64,000 bases of DNA from Platynereis dumerilii (taxonomy: Eukaryota > Annelida > Polychaeta > Phyllodocida > Nereididae): assembly GCA_026936325.1 (NCBI GenBank), contig JAPTHN010000012.1:37644537-37708536 (forward strand), in the 5' to 3' direction. Below are positions 1 through 12,788 of this stretch, piece after piece (positions within the stretch are counted from its first letter, which is position 1; each line of letters begins with the position of its first letter). Position numbers and translations under genes: made by a program. The notes under the pieces are model-generated. The model had not been told where the DNA came from. It did not search any database and saw only the letters and a list, made by a program, of their open reading frames with translations.

Positions 1-1270
1 CTATTACAGATGACATCCTGAAACCTCAAACGCAATATGTGACTCCATTGCGTGCTACTTCTTACGAAATTTCATGATCAAATTTCAAGACACTTATGAG
101 TTATGAGCAAAATACAAAAAAAATTTCCGGCGCAGGTTTCTCAGAACCTAAGCATAACTGAGACCTGTTGATTTTTTGTAAGATACCTTGACAAAGTCTC
201 CAGTGCAGAAAGGCGTCCTGTGGAGATTTCATGAATACATTTCAAGATACGATTTTTTGAAAATTGAACATCCCGAAAATTTATGGAAAATTTTCTGAAA
301 AACAGGGAAGGAATGCTCGTAGAAAGCTGAAAATGGGTATACTTACAGACCTACTCTAGTGTACCAACTTCACAAAGTTACGGACCGCTCGGACAAACGG
401 TCTCTGCGCTACGGACGCACAAAAACTCAAACTTCAAGTGGCCATATCTCGGTCCCTATCGCAGCTACAGACTAGTTTCACATATCACAAGAAAGGTCTG
501 TTTGTCAGCTTTCCAATGGTGTATAGCATAATAGTGTCAGGCGCGCGCCGTAGAATCGCGTCGGACATTGAAAATTTCATGTCACTTTTTAGGCCCAAAA
601 AACCTTTTCGGCTCAAAAAGTCAATGTAATTCTTCATGCACGTCCATCATTATTTTATGTGGGCTACCCATATCAGCCCTCCATATTGTCCCCAAACATA
701 AATCACCTACATTAAATAGTTTGTCCTAGAGAATTTTTTTAATTTTCAAACTTCAAATATAAATTGCTCAGCTTCCGGTTATTCAAATTTCATGAAATTA
801 ATACCAAAAGATGCTTAAAATTATCGCCTTTACTGTCCTCCAAGGCCATACAGCTCATAGTAATAGCCAATTTTACATAGATGATTTTATATAAGCCACT
901 ATAACTCCTGCATTTATGTTTCAAATCAGATGAAAATGCAATGACATGTTCCTAATTTATTGCCTGATTTTTCCATGTAGGCACATCTCCCCAACTCTTA
1001 TGGTTTGCCTGCAGCAAGCCATTAGGGTTAGGGTTAGGGTTTACTCAACATGCACTGCTTGCAGGGTGGTACGCTTGGCCAGCACAGGTGTGTCTGGCAG
1101 TCAAGATATTTGATAGGCATATGCTCCAACAACATTGCAGCGTTCATACATGCTTTTAAGAATTCATCATGAAGGACATGAATTGGAAGGGGAGAGTAAG
1201 CAGGGCAGGGAGACAGGGGGGGCGCGGGGGATTATCCGATATTGCCGTACGGCAATATCAGTTATACTAG
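1..1270 (+). mobile_element. Partial Helentron-like A element (P1), 3' portion
   Basis: The window opens inside an A body, so its 5' end lies upstream. The conserved core (TAGAATCGCGTCGGACATTG near 550) is followed by a T-type 3' module with (TTAGGG)-like repeats at about 1022-1042. The end is the type A arm GCGGGGGATTAT, the hairpin ATTGCCGTACGGCAAT and a tail ending CTAG at 1270. No coding capacity beyond short chance frames. Rolling-circle class is inferred from the end structure. Confidence 0.75.
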
Positions 1271-2617
1271 TTATTATTATTATTCTTATTATTCTTATTA
1301 TTATTCTTATTATTATTCAGCTCAGGAAAACTGTGATTACTGCAAAACTATTAGAGATAACACCCTGAAACCTCAAACACAATATGTGACTCTGTTGCGT
1401 GCTACTTCTTGTGAAATTTCTTGATCAAATTTCATGATACTAACGCGTTATTGAGAAAATAAAAAATCAATTTCTGGCAGCGTTTCCAGGAGAACAAAAG
1501 AAAATTAGGCTTTGCTGATTTTTTGTAAGATACCTTGACAAAGGTTCCAGTGCAGAAAGGTGTCTCATGGAAATTTCATGAATAGTTTCAGAGATATGAA
1601 TTTTTCAATATTGGATGTCATGAAAATTTTCTAAAATTTTTCTGGAAAACAGGGAAGGAATGCTCGTAGAAAGCTGAAAATGGGTACACTTACAGATGTA
1701 CCCTAGTGTACAAACTTCACAAAGTTACGGACCGCTCGCACAAACGGTCTTGGCGCTACGGACGTCCAAAAACCCAATTTTCAAGTGCTCATATCTCGGT
1801 CCCTATTTAAGCTACAGCAAAGTATCACATATCACAAGAAAGGTCTGTTTCTCAGCTTTCCAATGGTGTATAGCATTATAGTGTCAGACGCCCGACGTAG
1901 AATCGCGTCAGACATTGAAAATTTCATGTCACTTTTTGCGCCTAAAAAACCTTTTCGGCTCAAAAAGTCGATGAAATTCTTCATGCACGTCCATGAATAT
2001 TTTATGTGGGATACCCATATCAGCCCTCCATATTGTCCCCAAAGATCAATTACCTACATCAAACAGTTTTTCCTGGAGAATTTTTTGAATTTCAAAATTG
2101 AAATGTACATTGCTCCACTTCTGGTTATTCAAATTTCATGAAATTAATACCAAAAGATGCGTAAAATTATGGCCTTTACTGTCCTCCAAGGAAATACACC
2201 TCTTCTGAATAGCCAATTTCAAATAAATGATTTTATATATTCAATTATAACTCATGAACTATTGTTTCAGATCACTTAAAACTGAATGTACATGTTGCTA
2301 ATTTTTTGCCCTATTTTGTGGTATAAGGCCATCCTCATATCTCTAATACTTTGCTGGTAAAATAAAGCTAAAAAAAGGATTCACAGATGCATATAAGTCA
2401 TATCTGTCTCACTGCCAGCTTTCCCAGCAGCTGACCTTGTGCCTGCCACGACATTCCATAGGCATATGCACCAGCAAGATTACTACGTTCAAACATGGTA
2501 TGAAGAATTCATCATGACGGATATGAACTGGAAGGACGGAGTAAGCAGGGCAGGGGAGATAAGGGGGGGCGCGGGGGATTATCCGATATTGCCGTACGGC
2601 AATATCAGTTATACTAG
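1271..2617 (+). mobile_element. Helentron-like A body without local 5' end (P2)
   Basis: Begins directly with a TTATTC/TTA microsatellite, then the body start CAGCTCAGGAAAACTG. Its 5' half has the variant with ACGCGTTATTGAG near 1443; the 3' half is the module with CATCCTCATATCTC and GACGGATATGAACTGG (called Y2 here). The 3' hairpin and CTAG end at 2617. The missing 5' palindrome fits an older element interrupted by P1 and others, whose 5' end lies upstream. Confidence 0.7.
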
Positions 2618-2622
2618 TTATT

Positions 2623-2676
2623 ATAATCCCCCGCTCGCGCAGCGGCGGGGGATTATATTGATATTCTTCGATTACC

Positions 2677-2711
<35 letters not shown>

Positions 2712-4137
2712 TCACAGGAAAACTGCGATTACTTCAAAACTATTAAAGAAACCGCTTCATAAGTCAAGGGTAATATGCAACTCCGTTGCGCGCAACTTTC
2801 AACGAAATTTCATGATCAAATTTCATGACGCTTCTGAGTTATGAGGAAAATATAAAATAAATTTCCGGCGCAGGTTTCTGAGAACCTAAGCATAACTGAG
2901 ACCTGTTGATTTTTTCTAAGATACCTTGACTAAGTCTTCAGTGCAGAAAGGCGTTCTGTGGAGATTTCATGAATACACTTCAAGATATGATTTTTTGAAA
3001 ATTTGACATCCCGAAAATTGACTGAAATTTTTTTGAAAAACAGGGAAGGAATGCTCGTAGAAAGCTGAAAGTGGGTACACTTACAGACCTACCCTAGTGT
3101 ACCAACTTCACAAAGTTACGGATCCCTCGAACAAACGGTCTTGGCGCTACGGACGTCCAAAAATGCAATTTTCAAGTGGCCATATCTCGGTCCCTATTTA
3201 AGCTACAACAAAGTGTTACATATCACAAGAAAGGTCTGTTTGTCAGCTTTCCAATGATGTATGGCATGATAGTGTCAGACGCGCGGCGTAGAATCGCGTC
3301 AGACATTGAAAATTTGTTGTCACTTTTTGCACCTTTCGAAAAGTTTTTGGCTTAAAATCCAATGAAGTTCTTCATCAATGTCCATGAATATTTTTTCCCT
3401 AATACCCTTGTGGGGCCTCCATACTGTCCTAAAAGGACATTTGACTAAATCAAGTGGTTTTTGCCACAGAATTTTTTGTATTTCAAAATTGAAATGCACA
3501 TAGCTCAGCTTCTACTCGTTCAAATTTCATGAAAAAAAAAAAAAAAAATGCATAAAATTATGACCTACGCTGAACTGCACGGGCATACAGCTCATAGTAA
3601 TACTCAATTTTACAATGATGATTTTACATTTGCAATTATAACTCATGCATTAATGTTCCGAATCAATTAAAACTGAAATTACTTGCTGCTTATTTTTTGC
3701 CCTATTTTGTGGTATAATCCTAGCTTACCAGTCTTTTTTCTTTGCCTTGAAAAAAAAGTTTAAAAATAATTCACAGATGCATCTTAGTCTGCTGTTCGGG
3801 CCATTCTGCCTCACTGCCAGGTTTTGCTCCCAAGCAGCAGCATTACGCCATGCAAAGAGCACCATACTCAAACACAGTCATCAACAACAGGCCACAGGCA
3901 TAGGCCTATCATGACAGGGTTATAATATACATTGAAGGGAAAGGATTTTGTAAGTGTTGGCTGATAGGGCATATGTCCTCTATTTATGCACTTAAAAACC
4001 TTAATAGTATGAGAGGAAAGGCGTATTCATACAAATTATTGAAGTGAATTGAAACAGGAGAATAAGCGGGGCTAGGGTCAAACGGGGCCCGCGGGGGATT
4101 ATCCGATATTGCCGTACGGCAATATCAGTTATACTAG
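2623..4137 (+). mobile_element. Complete nonautonomous Helentron-like element A1
   Basis: A 5' palindrome (arms ATAATCCCCCGC and its complement, 2623-2656) is followed by the tail TTGATATTCTTCGATTACC and pure (ATT)n to about 2710. The body is followed by a Z-type 3' module (TGCATCTTAGTCTGCTG, AGCGGGGCTAGGGTC). The 3' arm, hairpin and CTAG end at 4137. An A-run lies near 3533-3548. No other element is inserted in its landing microsatellite. Confidence 0.75.
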
Positions 4138-4139
4138 TT

Positions 4140-5503
4140 ATAATCCCCCGCCGCTTGCGGGGGATTATATTGATATTGTTCGTTTTATTATTATTATTCT
4201 TATTATTATTCTTATTATTCAGCTCAGGAAAACTGCGATTACTTCAAAACTATTAGAGATATTGGTTTACAAGTAAAGGGTAATATGCAACTCCATTGCG
4301 CGCTACTGTACACGAAATTTCATGATCAAATTTCATGACACTTATGAGTTATGAGCAAAATATAAAAAAAAATTCCGGCGCAGGTTTCTGAGAACCTGCA
4401 AATAACTGGGACCTGTTGATTTTTTCTAAGATACCTTGACAAAGTCTCCAGTGCAGAAAGGCGTCTCGTGGAGATTTCATGAATACATTTCAAGATATGA
4501 TTTTTTGAAAATTCAACATCCCGAAAATTTACTGAAATGTTTTAGAAAAACAGGGAAGGAATGCTTGTAGAAAGCTGAAAATGGGTATACTTACAGACCT
4601 ACTCTAGTGCACCAACTTCACAAAGTTACGGACCGCTCGGACAAACGGTCTCGGAGCTACGGACGCACAAAAACTCAAACTTCAAGTGGTCATATCTCGG
4701 TCCCTATCGCAGCTACAGACTAGTTTCACATATCACAAGAAAGGCCTGTTTCTCAGCTTTCCAAAGATGTATAGCATTATAGTGTCAGACGCGCGGCGTA
4801 GAATCGCGTCAGACATTGAAAATTTTATGTCATTTTTTGGGCCTATCAAAACGTTTTCCCTCAAAAAGTGCATGAAGAACTTCATGGATGTTCATCAATA
4901 ATTTATGCGGGCTACCCAGGTTGGGCCTCCATATTGTGCCAAAAGGAAATTTGTCTACATCAAATACTTTTTCCTAGAGAATTTTTGTAATTTCAAAATT
5001 GAAACGTAAATTGCTCTGGTTATAATCGTTCAAATCTCATGAAATTAACACCAAAAAATGTGTTAAATTACGCCCTCTAGGAAGCTACAGGGATATCTTC
5101 CTCTTACCTTTAACCAATTTTACATATAACATTTTATATATTCAATTATAACTCATTCATTATTTATCAAAATCAATTAAAACTGATTCGTCATGTTCCT
5201 AATTTTTCCCTCTATTTTTGTATGTAAGCACAGCTCCATAACTTGCATGGTTTGTCTACAATAACCCATTAGGGTTAGGGTTTCACCTACCATTCACTGG
5301 AAATGTATTGCTTTGAGGGTGGTACCGCTGGGCACCAAACACAGGTCTCCATGCCAAGCGATGTCTCATTTCAATATATCAGCCTCTTCAAGAATTCATC
5401 ATGAAGGCCATGAACTGCTTGAAGGGAGTAAGCAGGGCAAGGGAGACAGGGGGGGCGCGGGGGATTATCCGATATTGCCGTACGGCAATATCAGTTATAC
5501 TAG
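4140..5503 (+). mobile_element. Complete nonautonomous Helentron-like element A2
   Basis: The 5' palindrome at 4140-4168 has the short loop form (GCCGCTTGC). The second tail type (TTGATATTGTTCG) leads into a TTATTC-interrupted microsatellite. The body core is intact and the 3' half carries TTAGGG repeats at about 5269-5282 followed by TTTCACCTACC, a divergent T module. The 3' hairpin and CTAG end at 5503. Confidence 0.75.
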
Positions 5504-6193
5504 TTATTCTTATTATTCAGCTCAGAAAAACTGCGATTACTTCAAAACTATTACACATACTATGCTACAAGTCAAGGGTAATATGCAACTCCATTGCGTG
5601 CTACTTCACACAAAATTTCATGATCAAATTTCATGGCACTTATGAGTTATGCGGAAAATATAAAAAAAATTTGCGGCGCAGGTTTCTGAGAAACTAAGCA
5701 TAACTGAGACCTGTTGATTTTTTCTAAAATACCTTGACAAAGTCTCCAGTGCAGAAAGGCGTCTCGTTGAGATTTCATGAACACATTTCAAGATATGATT
5801 TTTTGAAAAATAGACATCCCGAAAACTGACCAAAATTTTTTTGAAAAACAGGGAAGGAATGCTCTTAGAGAGCTGAAAATGGGTGCACATACAGACGTAC
5901 CCCAGTGTACAAACTTCACAAAGTTACGGACTGCTCGGACAAACGGTCTTGGCGCTACGGACGCACAAAAACTCAAACTTCAAGTGTCCATATCTCAATC
6001 CCTATTTGAGCTACAGACTAGTTTCACATATCACAAGAAAGGTCTGTTTCTAAGCTTTCCAATGGTATATAGCATTATAGTCTCAGACGCACGACGTAGA
6101 ATCGCGTCGGACATTGAAAATTGTTTTTCACTTTTCGCACTCACAAAAGTGTTTTAGGCTAAAAAATCAATGAAGTTCTTCATGGATGTCCTA

Positions 6194-9100
6194 GTGCAGG
6201 AGCATATGTTGCATATTTAGATTTGGCTCACTTCGCTTGTAAATTTTTGGCACCATATATCAAATCGAAGCTTAGGATGTGTAGATTCAGAAAAAATATG
6301 GTGCCATTTTTTTCTCGGCATTCTAAGGGGTAAAATCCAAGATGGCGTCCAAGATGGCCGCCAATGATGTTTTTCTTCATATCTCAGCTTGTATTCATGG
6401 TATATTAAAAATTGAAAAGTTGATAAAGATGTTTTTGGGGTCAAAGAATCCAATAAAGACCACCCCAAGCTCATATCTTGGCTCAAAAACTGAATATCAT
6501 GCCAAATGTTATCAAAATTGACATAAATTTAAGAATGTTTGACTTATCTCATTTGCCATATTCCTTTCTTGCATTGTGAAACACAATTTGTGATAGGCTA
6601 TATGAAATATTGTGCTATTACCTGTTTTCACAGATAGGCCATCTGCCAACATATATACTAAGAAGATACAAAAGGTTTTGAATAATTCCAAGCAACTGTG
6701 TAATTGTAACAAGGACATGTTTATGATGCTACGAATTTGACCAAATAATGTAGCAGAATGTTTCTTAATCACTACTTGGCCATACATTACAGCTCTGTTC
6801 AATCAAATTTATGAGATATGGTGTCCATTAGAAATTGCAACATTCTTTCTGGTGTCTTTCTGTTTCTCATCTGCATGTTTCAGTGCAAGAAATGAGCCCA
6901 GAGTACCTGCTTATTTTACACCAACACTTCCAGGGCCGCTGCGAGTCATGTAGCTCTCTCGAAATTTTTTCCAGCTTACACCATGATGTACAATTGTACA
7001 TTATTACAAAGCTGCTCACAAGAGGCCCAAGAAGAGCTGAACAACTCCATTTTGTCATTTCTTAGTTAAAGCATGTCTGGTCAAGTGTAGTATCCAACAT
7101 TCAGAGATTGTCAGTGACTTCCACGGACTAAATAAGCCAGCCAATCCTTAAGCTTATTCAGGTGGGGAGGTCACTCACTTGCTATATACTTCACCAAGCC
7201 AGGTATACTATACTTGAACCGGAATATCCTAGCTACCTGCTATAAGTGTAGGGAAAAATAATATGTTAATTTAATGCAGTCAAAGAATGAGAGCAGCAAA
7301 ATTTCATCAGAATGTTCTTTAAATGGTGGGAGTTGCATGACTAAATTTATGTCAGGGATGAATGATCAAGATATGAGAATAGGAGAGTGGAATGAAGGTC
7401 AGGGATTCAGAGACAAGAGGCACCCATGTATGATGCATTAAGTGATGAGACAGGGATTAAGGTGGTTAGGGGACAAGAGAGGGAGGAGGCAAGAGTGATA
7501 GTGGAGGAGAGAGAATGGACATAATTAAGCTTAGGAGGTGCGGAGACCTACAGCGTACTGCGAAGGAGGTAAGAGTTGGTCAACCTTAGACAGGAGCCAG
7601 AAAGGGACAGTCAGATAAAATGACGATGAAGGCAGAGTGCAAATAGGCATATATTAGATAGAAGGAAGCGCGAGGAGAAAGTAGAAAGGAGGGGTGGGCT
7701 GTCGGGATGAGGTAGAATGGGTGTTCAAAGCAAAGATGAGAAGGAGAAGGCAGAGTGGGAGGAGGCAGACGGAGGAGACAATAGCTGTCAAGGAGTGCAG
7801 AGAGGAGCTAGAAAAGTGGTAGAAAGGGAGAGTCAGAAATAAGGTAGAAGAAGCAGAATGAGAAAATGAAAGGAGGCAGTGTGGGGGAGAAAATATCTTT
7901 TATTAGGGCAGAGGCAAAAACATTGATGGCAGAAAGAGATAGTCAGAGATAAGAGGGAGAATGCGGACTAGGAGGGGGGATTTAGGAAGTAGACAAACAG
8001 AGGAGCCAGCATAAGGAGGGAAGAGGGAATACCTATCAGGATGGAGGAAAGATCTGGCGACCGGGTGGAAGCAGAAAGCTCCGAAATGGAGAGTCAAAGA
8101 CAATAGGGCAGAGGCAAGGAGGCATACGTTTGGCAAGAGATAGAGGGAGGAGGGAAAACTTATCAGGGAGGAGGAAAGAGCTATCAGGGAGGAGTTAAAC
8201 AGGGATAGTCAGAGGTAATGGAGGCAGAATGGGAGAAGCATCAGGAGGGAAAGCATAAGGAGGGAAAGCTTGGATGTTGGGGGGGGAGGCAAAAGCTAGG
8301 CAGGAGGCAAAAATGGACAGAGGAGAAGTTGCAGGCAGAGGGTATAAAGGAGTTGACTAATTTTTGTTGTGCTAGTATACCCCTTTCAGCCAAGAAGCTT
8401 TTCCTCCTTCCTTGTGGAGGTAGCTGCACATTTATTTTCACTACCCCCGTATGATGAAGAGATGAGAAGGCTGGGAGTCTTGTACATACTGTATTAATTC
8501 AGGGACGCCCAGTGTCTATCAGTTGCCTCAGTGTACACTGAAACGCCCTGTCTCAATTTTATGTCCCACAAACTAAATTGAGTTTCGGGGTTGGAGTCAA
8601 ACCCATTCCCAAAGAGCTAGTAGTAGGCTAGTGCAAACAAGCACAAAATATTGGGCCAAGGAGAAAGAGGGTGCAGTAAAGAGCAGAGGGAGAGGGCAGA
8701 AAACCCTGAAAGGGATCGAGAGTCAAAAATAACAGGAAGGACGCAAAGTAGAAGCGGGTATAAACTTGGAAGGAGGTAAAGGGAGAAGGCAGAGATAGCA
8801 GAGAAGAGAATGATAATACCTATAATTGGGTGGAGGCACAGCTTGAGAAGAGGTAGAAAAGGAGAATCAGATAGGGGAGGGAAAACGTAGAAGTGGGAGG
8901 AGGCATAAGTGAAAGAAGAGGCAGGTAGAGGAGTCTCTCAGGAGAGCTTTTCTAGATGAGGAGTTCACTAGGAGGAGGCAAGAGAATTTGATGTAAATGA
9001 GAGCTACAAGTATGGGGAACTGGGGATGAAAAGATGCAGTTAGGAAAATGTAGAAAAGGAGAATGCAGAAGGGTAGAATGCACAGAGAGAGGAGGCAAGA

Positions 9101-10247
9101 CTAGGGGTGTCTCAAGTTGGTAAAATTTGGAACTTTTGGTCAATTGGGACAAAAAATGGATGATTGCAGACTACAAAACTCTTAGGTTGTAAATTTCTGT
9201 TAGCTAGCTATGCTAGATACATGTACTACCATCATATTTAAACATAGATATGAAGGATTTACAAACTTGAAATGTAGTTTTTGCAAAGCATACCATGCTT
9301 TATTCAAATGAACTTGTAGAGAAAACGTTTTAAGATATCCCCATGAAACTTAAGTACTGCAAAATAATGTGAACGTGCAGAATATAAAAGTTCAGTAACT
9401 TTTAAACATTTCCTCTTTGTACTTTTTAGTTGTTGACATGTATTGCAGAATCAGAGTGATGCACTTATGGTCTACCTAAAAAACAGGGTTCTAATACCCT
9501 TATCTATGATTATTTAATGTTTTGGATACATTTTTTCCATGCAGTGTGACGCCAAAAAACTGATCCTTTGTGTGATCAAATATCACACAATAGCCTATAT
9601 CAAGACCAGTGACAGATAGAAGCAATTTATTCACATGAAAGGGGCTTCACTTCCTCTTATATGATCAGTAGTACATGCATAAATTCCATTGGGTAGCAGT
9701 GCTGAAATTTTCCCAACTCGCAATATCGGACCAGTAGTTTTTTTGCTTTAAATAATACACCAAGAACGTGATTTATACCGTGTTCTTAATATGTGATATC
9801 CAGATTTGATCTTATAAATATAGTCTATTCTTTAAGAAAACCTTATTGTTCAACATTTATATTGTAAGTGACTATCACTGCAAGAAATAAACACGGCTGG
9901 TGAGATGAGTCGAACATTCTTAAATTTATATCAATTTTGATAACATTAGGCATGATATTCAGTTTTTGAACCAAGATAGGAGCTTGGGGTGGTCTTTATT
10001 GGATTCCTTGACCCCAAAAACATCATTATCAACTTTTTAATTTTTAATATACCATGAATACAAGCTGAGATATGAAGAAAACATCATCGGCGGCCATCTT
10101 GGACGCCATCTTGGATTTTACCCCTTAGAATGCCGAGAAAAAAATGGCACCATATTTTTTCTGAATCTACACATCCTAAGCTTCGATTTGATATATGGTG
10201 CCAAAAATTTACAAGCGAAGTGAGCCAGATTACATATGCTCCTGCAC
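6194..10247. mobile_element. Nonautonomous DNA transposon with long terminal inverted repeats
   Basis: The ends are GTGCAGGAGCATATG and its reverse complement, flanked by TA on both sides (6192-6193 and 10248-10249). Inverted similarity extends about 385 bp inward (roughly 6194-6577 and 9866-10247) and includes AAGATGGCGTCCAAGATGGC near 6340. The 3.3 kb interior has no transposase-like frame and is largely a purine-rich block. A TA duplication suggests a Tc1/mariner-like or other TA-targeting superfamily, but the superfamily is not settled. It inserted into an A-type element and is therefore younger than it. Confidence 0.8.
7370..9110. repeat. Purine-rich (GA/AGG) degenerate tract
   Basis: About 1.7 kb in which the + strand is dominated by A and G (runs such as GGAGGAGGCAAGAG and GGAGGAGGCAGA), broken by a mixed-base segment near 8340-8640. 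It resembles diverged copies of an AGGAGGCAGAR-like motif rather than coding DNA. Frames found in it are compositional artefacts. It lies wholly inside the long-TIR transposon. Confidence 0.6.
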
Positions 10248-10993
10248 TATCAATGGAAAATTTTTTTGGGATGCCCAGTGCACGTCTCCATACTGTCCCC
10301 GAAGGAAATCTGCCTATATTTATCAGCTTTGGCTAGAAAAATGTTTTAGTTTTATAATTGAAATGTAAATTACTCAGCTTCTACTTATTCAAATTTCATG
10401 AAATTAACACCAAAAGATGCGTAAAAATACAGGCTTTTGACTTGCATAAGGGCATTCAGCTCACAAAAACATCCTATTTTACATAGATCATTTTACATAT
10501 TCAATCATAACTCATGACTTACTGCTTCAAATCAGTTACAACTCATAAGTCATGTTGCTAATTTTTTGGCCTATTTTGTGGTATAAACACATCCACCTAT
10601 CTCGAAAAAAAAAAATTCTCAAACTTTTAACAGATGCATTTGGTCTGCAGTCGGGGCCATCCTGTCTCAGTGCCACCTTACTGTACTGTCAAAGCAGCTG
10701 AACTAGCGAATAATATACATTGTACATTGAAAGGGTATGATGCATATAAGCGTTTCACATAGGCTGCTATATTGTGTATTTGTGCAATAGACTTATTAGG
10801 GCAGGCAGGGACTATTGTAATGATGTGATGTGCCCGCTTGGAATCGAAGTTCATCCCCCAAAACCAGTCCAGGGGACTTACACAAAAATAGTGGACATGA
10901 ATTTCAAATGAAACATATGCAGGCCTGGGGGTAATACGGGGCCCGCGGGGGATTATCCGATATTGCCGTACGGCAATATCAGTTATACTAGTT

Positions 10994-11040
10994 ATAATCC
11001 CCCGCCGCTTGCGGGGGATTATATTGATATTGTTCGTTTT
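10994..11040 (+). mobile_element. Orphaned 5' end of element A3
   Basis: Type A palindrome (10994-11022) plus the tail TTGATATTGTTCG, then TTTTACTATTATTA, where a type E element is inserted. Its own body is not adjacent. By bracket order it is the body at 31704-33134, although that body has the pure (TTA)n variant usually seen with the other tail type, so this pairing is the weakest one. Confidence 0.6.
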
Positions 11041-11050
11041 ACTATTATTA

Positions 11051-12786
11051 AGAATTTACCTATGGTAAATTCTATTTGTTTTTGCTGTTATTATTATTAT
11101 GATTTTTTCAAAATGGACTTACAGCTTTGAAAGTGTTTTCAGTTGATAGGTTAGTAGTTGACCATTACGTAAATGGGTCATTCGATGTCATTTTCACAGT
11201 TGTCATTTTCACAGAGCTGTTCAAAGTCGAAAATTAGTAAACTTTAAAGGCTTATAACTCAAAAAGTATTTAAGATAATAAGTCAAGAGTCAAAATCCTG
11301 TGATAAAAAGTTGTTGTCAACATTTTGTTCCTGGTCATATGACAGTTGGTCTAACGGGTAAGGGGCTATTGACACATGAGCTGTTTTCAGTCTGCGAACG
11401 AGATCTCAAGTTACGTAATAGATAGGAATATGGTGATGGTGGCAAAAGTTAGCCAGTATCTGGGGCCAGTGCTGACTGTAATATGGTTCTTATTTATGCA
11501 ATAGATTTGGAAATATGGGATTTTTTCAAAATCGAGTCTGCAATATTTGGGTGTAATTGTAAAATCTCCATGAAGGAGTAGTCTGAGGTGATCAAAATGT
11601 ATAAAGAACTACCCTTAACTTTTTCCAAAAAGACTATATTGACCAAAAAATTTGACCTGTAGGTCATATTAAAGGTGATATGAGCCTTTAAAGTTTAAAA
11701 AGTTAAAGTTTTGAAAAATTCTGAAAGTTATGTTATTTTCCACCAATCCTCTTAAATCTTTGAGGTATACTGGTCACTAATATGGTTATCAAAAGCCCCC
11801 TATTAGAATTGTTTTATATCTTCAACTAAATTTGTAAAAAATTGTGAAAAATGTTACTTTGCGACCTACATGACATTTCCATAAATGATTTAATTTGAGT
11901 GGGAAATATCACTCCTACAGCTTTCTGTAAATTAAATGACTCTCTTCTATCACATGCTGGCATCACATGAGCACATTTATTTTCACCTTTGACGATTTCT
12001 GCAAGGTCAAATTTGAGGTCAAAGATGAAATGAAAATTGATCATTCTCACAAATTATTTTTTTTAACTAGCAAGGAAAGTTCCAACTTTTTTCATTTTAA
12101 TTAGTAATGTTTGCTGAATTGTTGTGGTCAATTGTTGTAAAAAACAAGTCTGTAGGCTGTAGCTACAGGCAACCCTGGGCAGTAAAGGTCAAAAGGTCAA
12201 AAAATGACCTAATGGTCAGGAAAAAAATTCATTTTCACATGATGCAGGTAAGCCATCTTCACACTCCAACACAGGCTGGCCGCATAAATTATCATACATT
12301 AGCCATATATGGAGAGCTCTTCTGGCCGTCTCAGGTGACGGGGCCAGTGTACATTACTGTCTAATGGTTATATACATATTGTAGTCTCAAATGACTGAGT
12401 CAGGAGTTGTAGTCAGGAGTTGCAGTCAGGATCCACGAGTCTTCAGTCAGACTTCGAATCTGTACTTTGAATCAGTACTGTGAATCAGTACTGTAAACAA
12501 GTACTGTGAATCAGTACTGTGAATCAGTAATGTGAGTCTGGACTCTAATTCAGCTCTGAAATGAACGTTCTCACTCCTGACATGTAAAACATTGATGAAG
12601 GTAGTGAAAATGTGAACCAGTCCCGTCGAATATTATCATTTGCGTGTGTCCTTGAGTCCTTCAGTTTTGTCTGTCTGTCTGACCGTTGGTCCGGCCATTT
12701 GTCTGTCCATTTACAGGCAAACTTTAGTTGAAAGTAAAGGTAAATTCTTTGTAATTGTCCCTGATGACAATTACCGTCTTCTCTAG
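11051..12786 (+). mobile_element. Helentron-like element of distinct end-type E (E1)
   Basis: The 5' palindrome has arms AGAATTTACC and GGTAAATTCT (11051-11073) and a tail ATTTGTTTTTGCTG. The 3' side repeats GGTAAATTCT (12739-12748), then a hairpin with arms GTAATTGTC and GACAATTAC (12751-12774), and ends CTCTAG at 12786. The body shows no obvious similarity to the A-D core. It holds short tandem repeats of ACTGTGAATCAGT near 12475-12535. It is 1.74 kb with no convincing gene. The triple agreement of arms supports the call. Confidence 0.7.
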
Positions 12787-12788
12787 TT

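Larger units (their letters stand above)
5504..10991 (+). mobile_element. Helentron-like A body (P3) split by a TIR transposon
   Basis: Starts with TTATTCTTATTATT and CAGCTCAG with no local 5' palindrome. The core runs to 6193 and resumes at 10248 (GGGATGCCCAGTGCACGTC), after a 4.05 kb insertion. The 3' half is the Y module (ACATCCACCTATCTCG, GGCCTGGGGGTAATACGGGG). The 3' hairpin and CTAG end at 10991. The two flanks line up with uninterrupted copies such as 17340-18116. Confidence 0.7.

Noticed and set aside
1022-1042. Chromosome end or telomere fusion, suggested by TTAGGG runs
   Set aside because: Only two or three units, at the same place in 18 element copies, so they are internal to the repeats.
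5624-5976. Recurrent minus-strand frames across the A body (about 60-90 codons, seen in many copies)
   Set aside because: They recur because the DNA repeats. Start sites vary, two overlapping frames are open in the same place, and type B copies do not keep them.
7903-8454. Frames in the purine-rich tract
   Set aside because: One-sided base composition removes stops on one strand and yields low-complexity peptides; no domain is visible.
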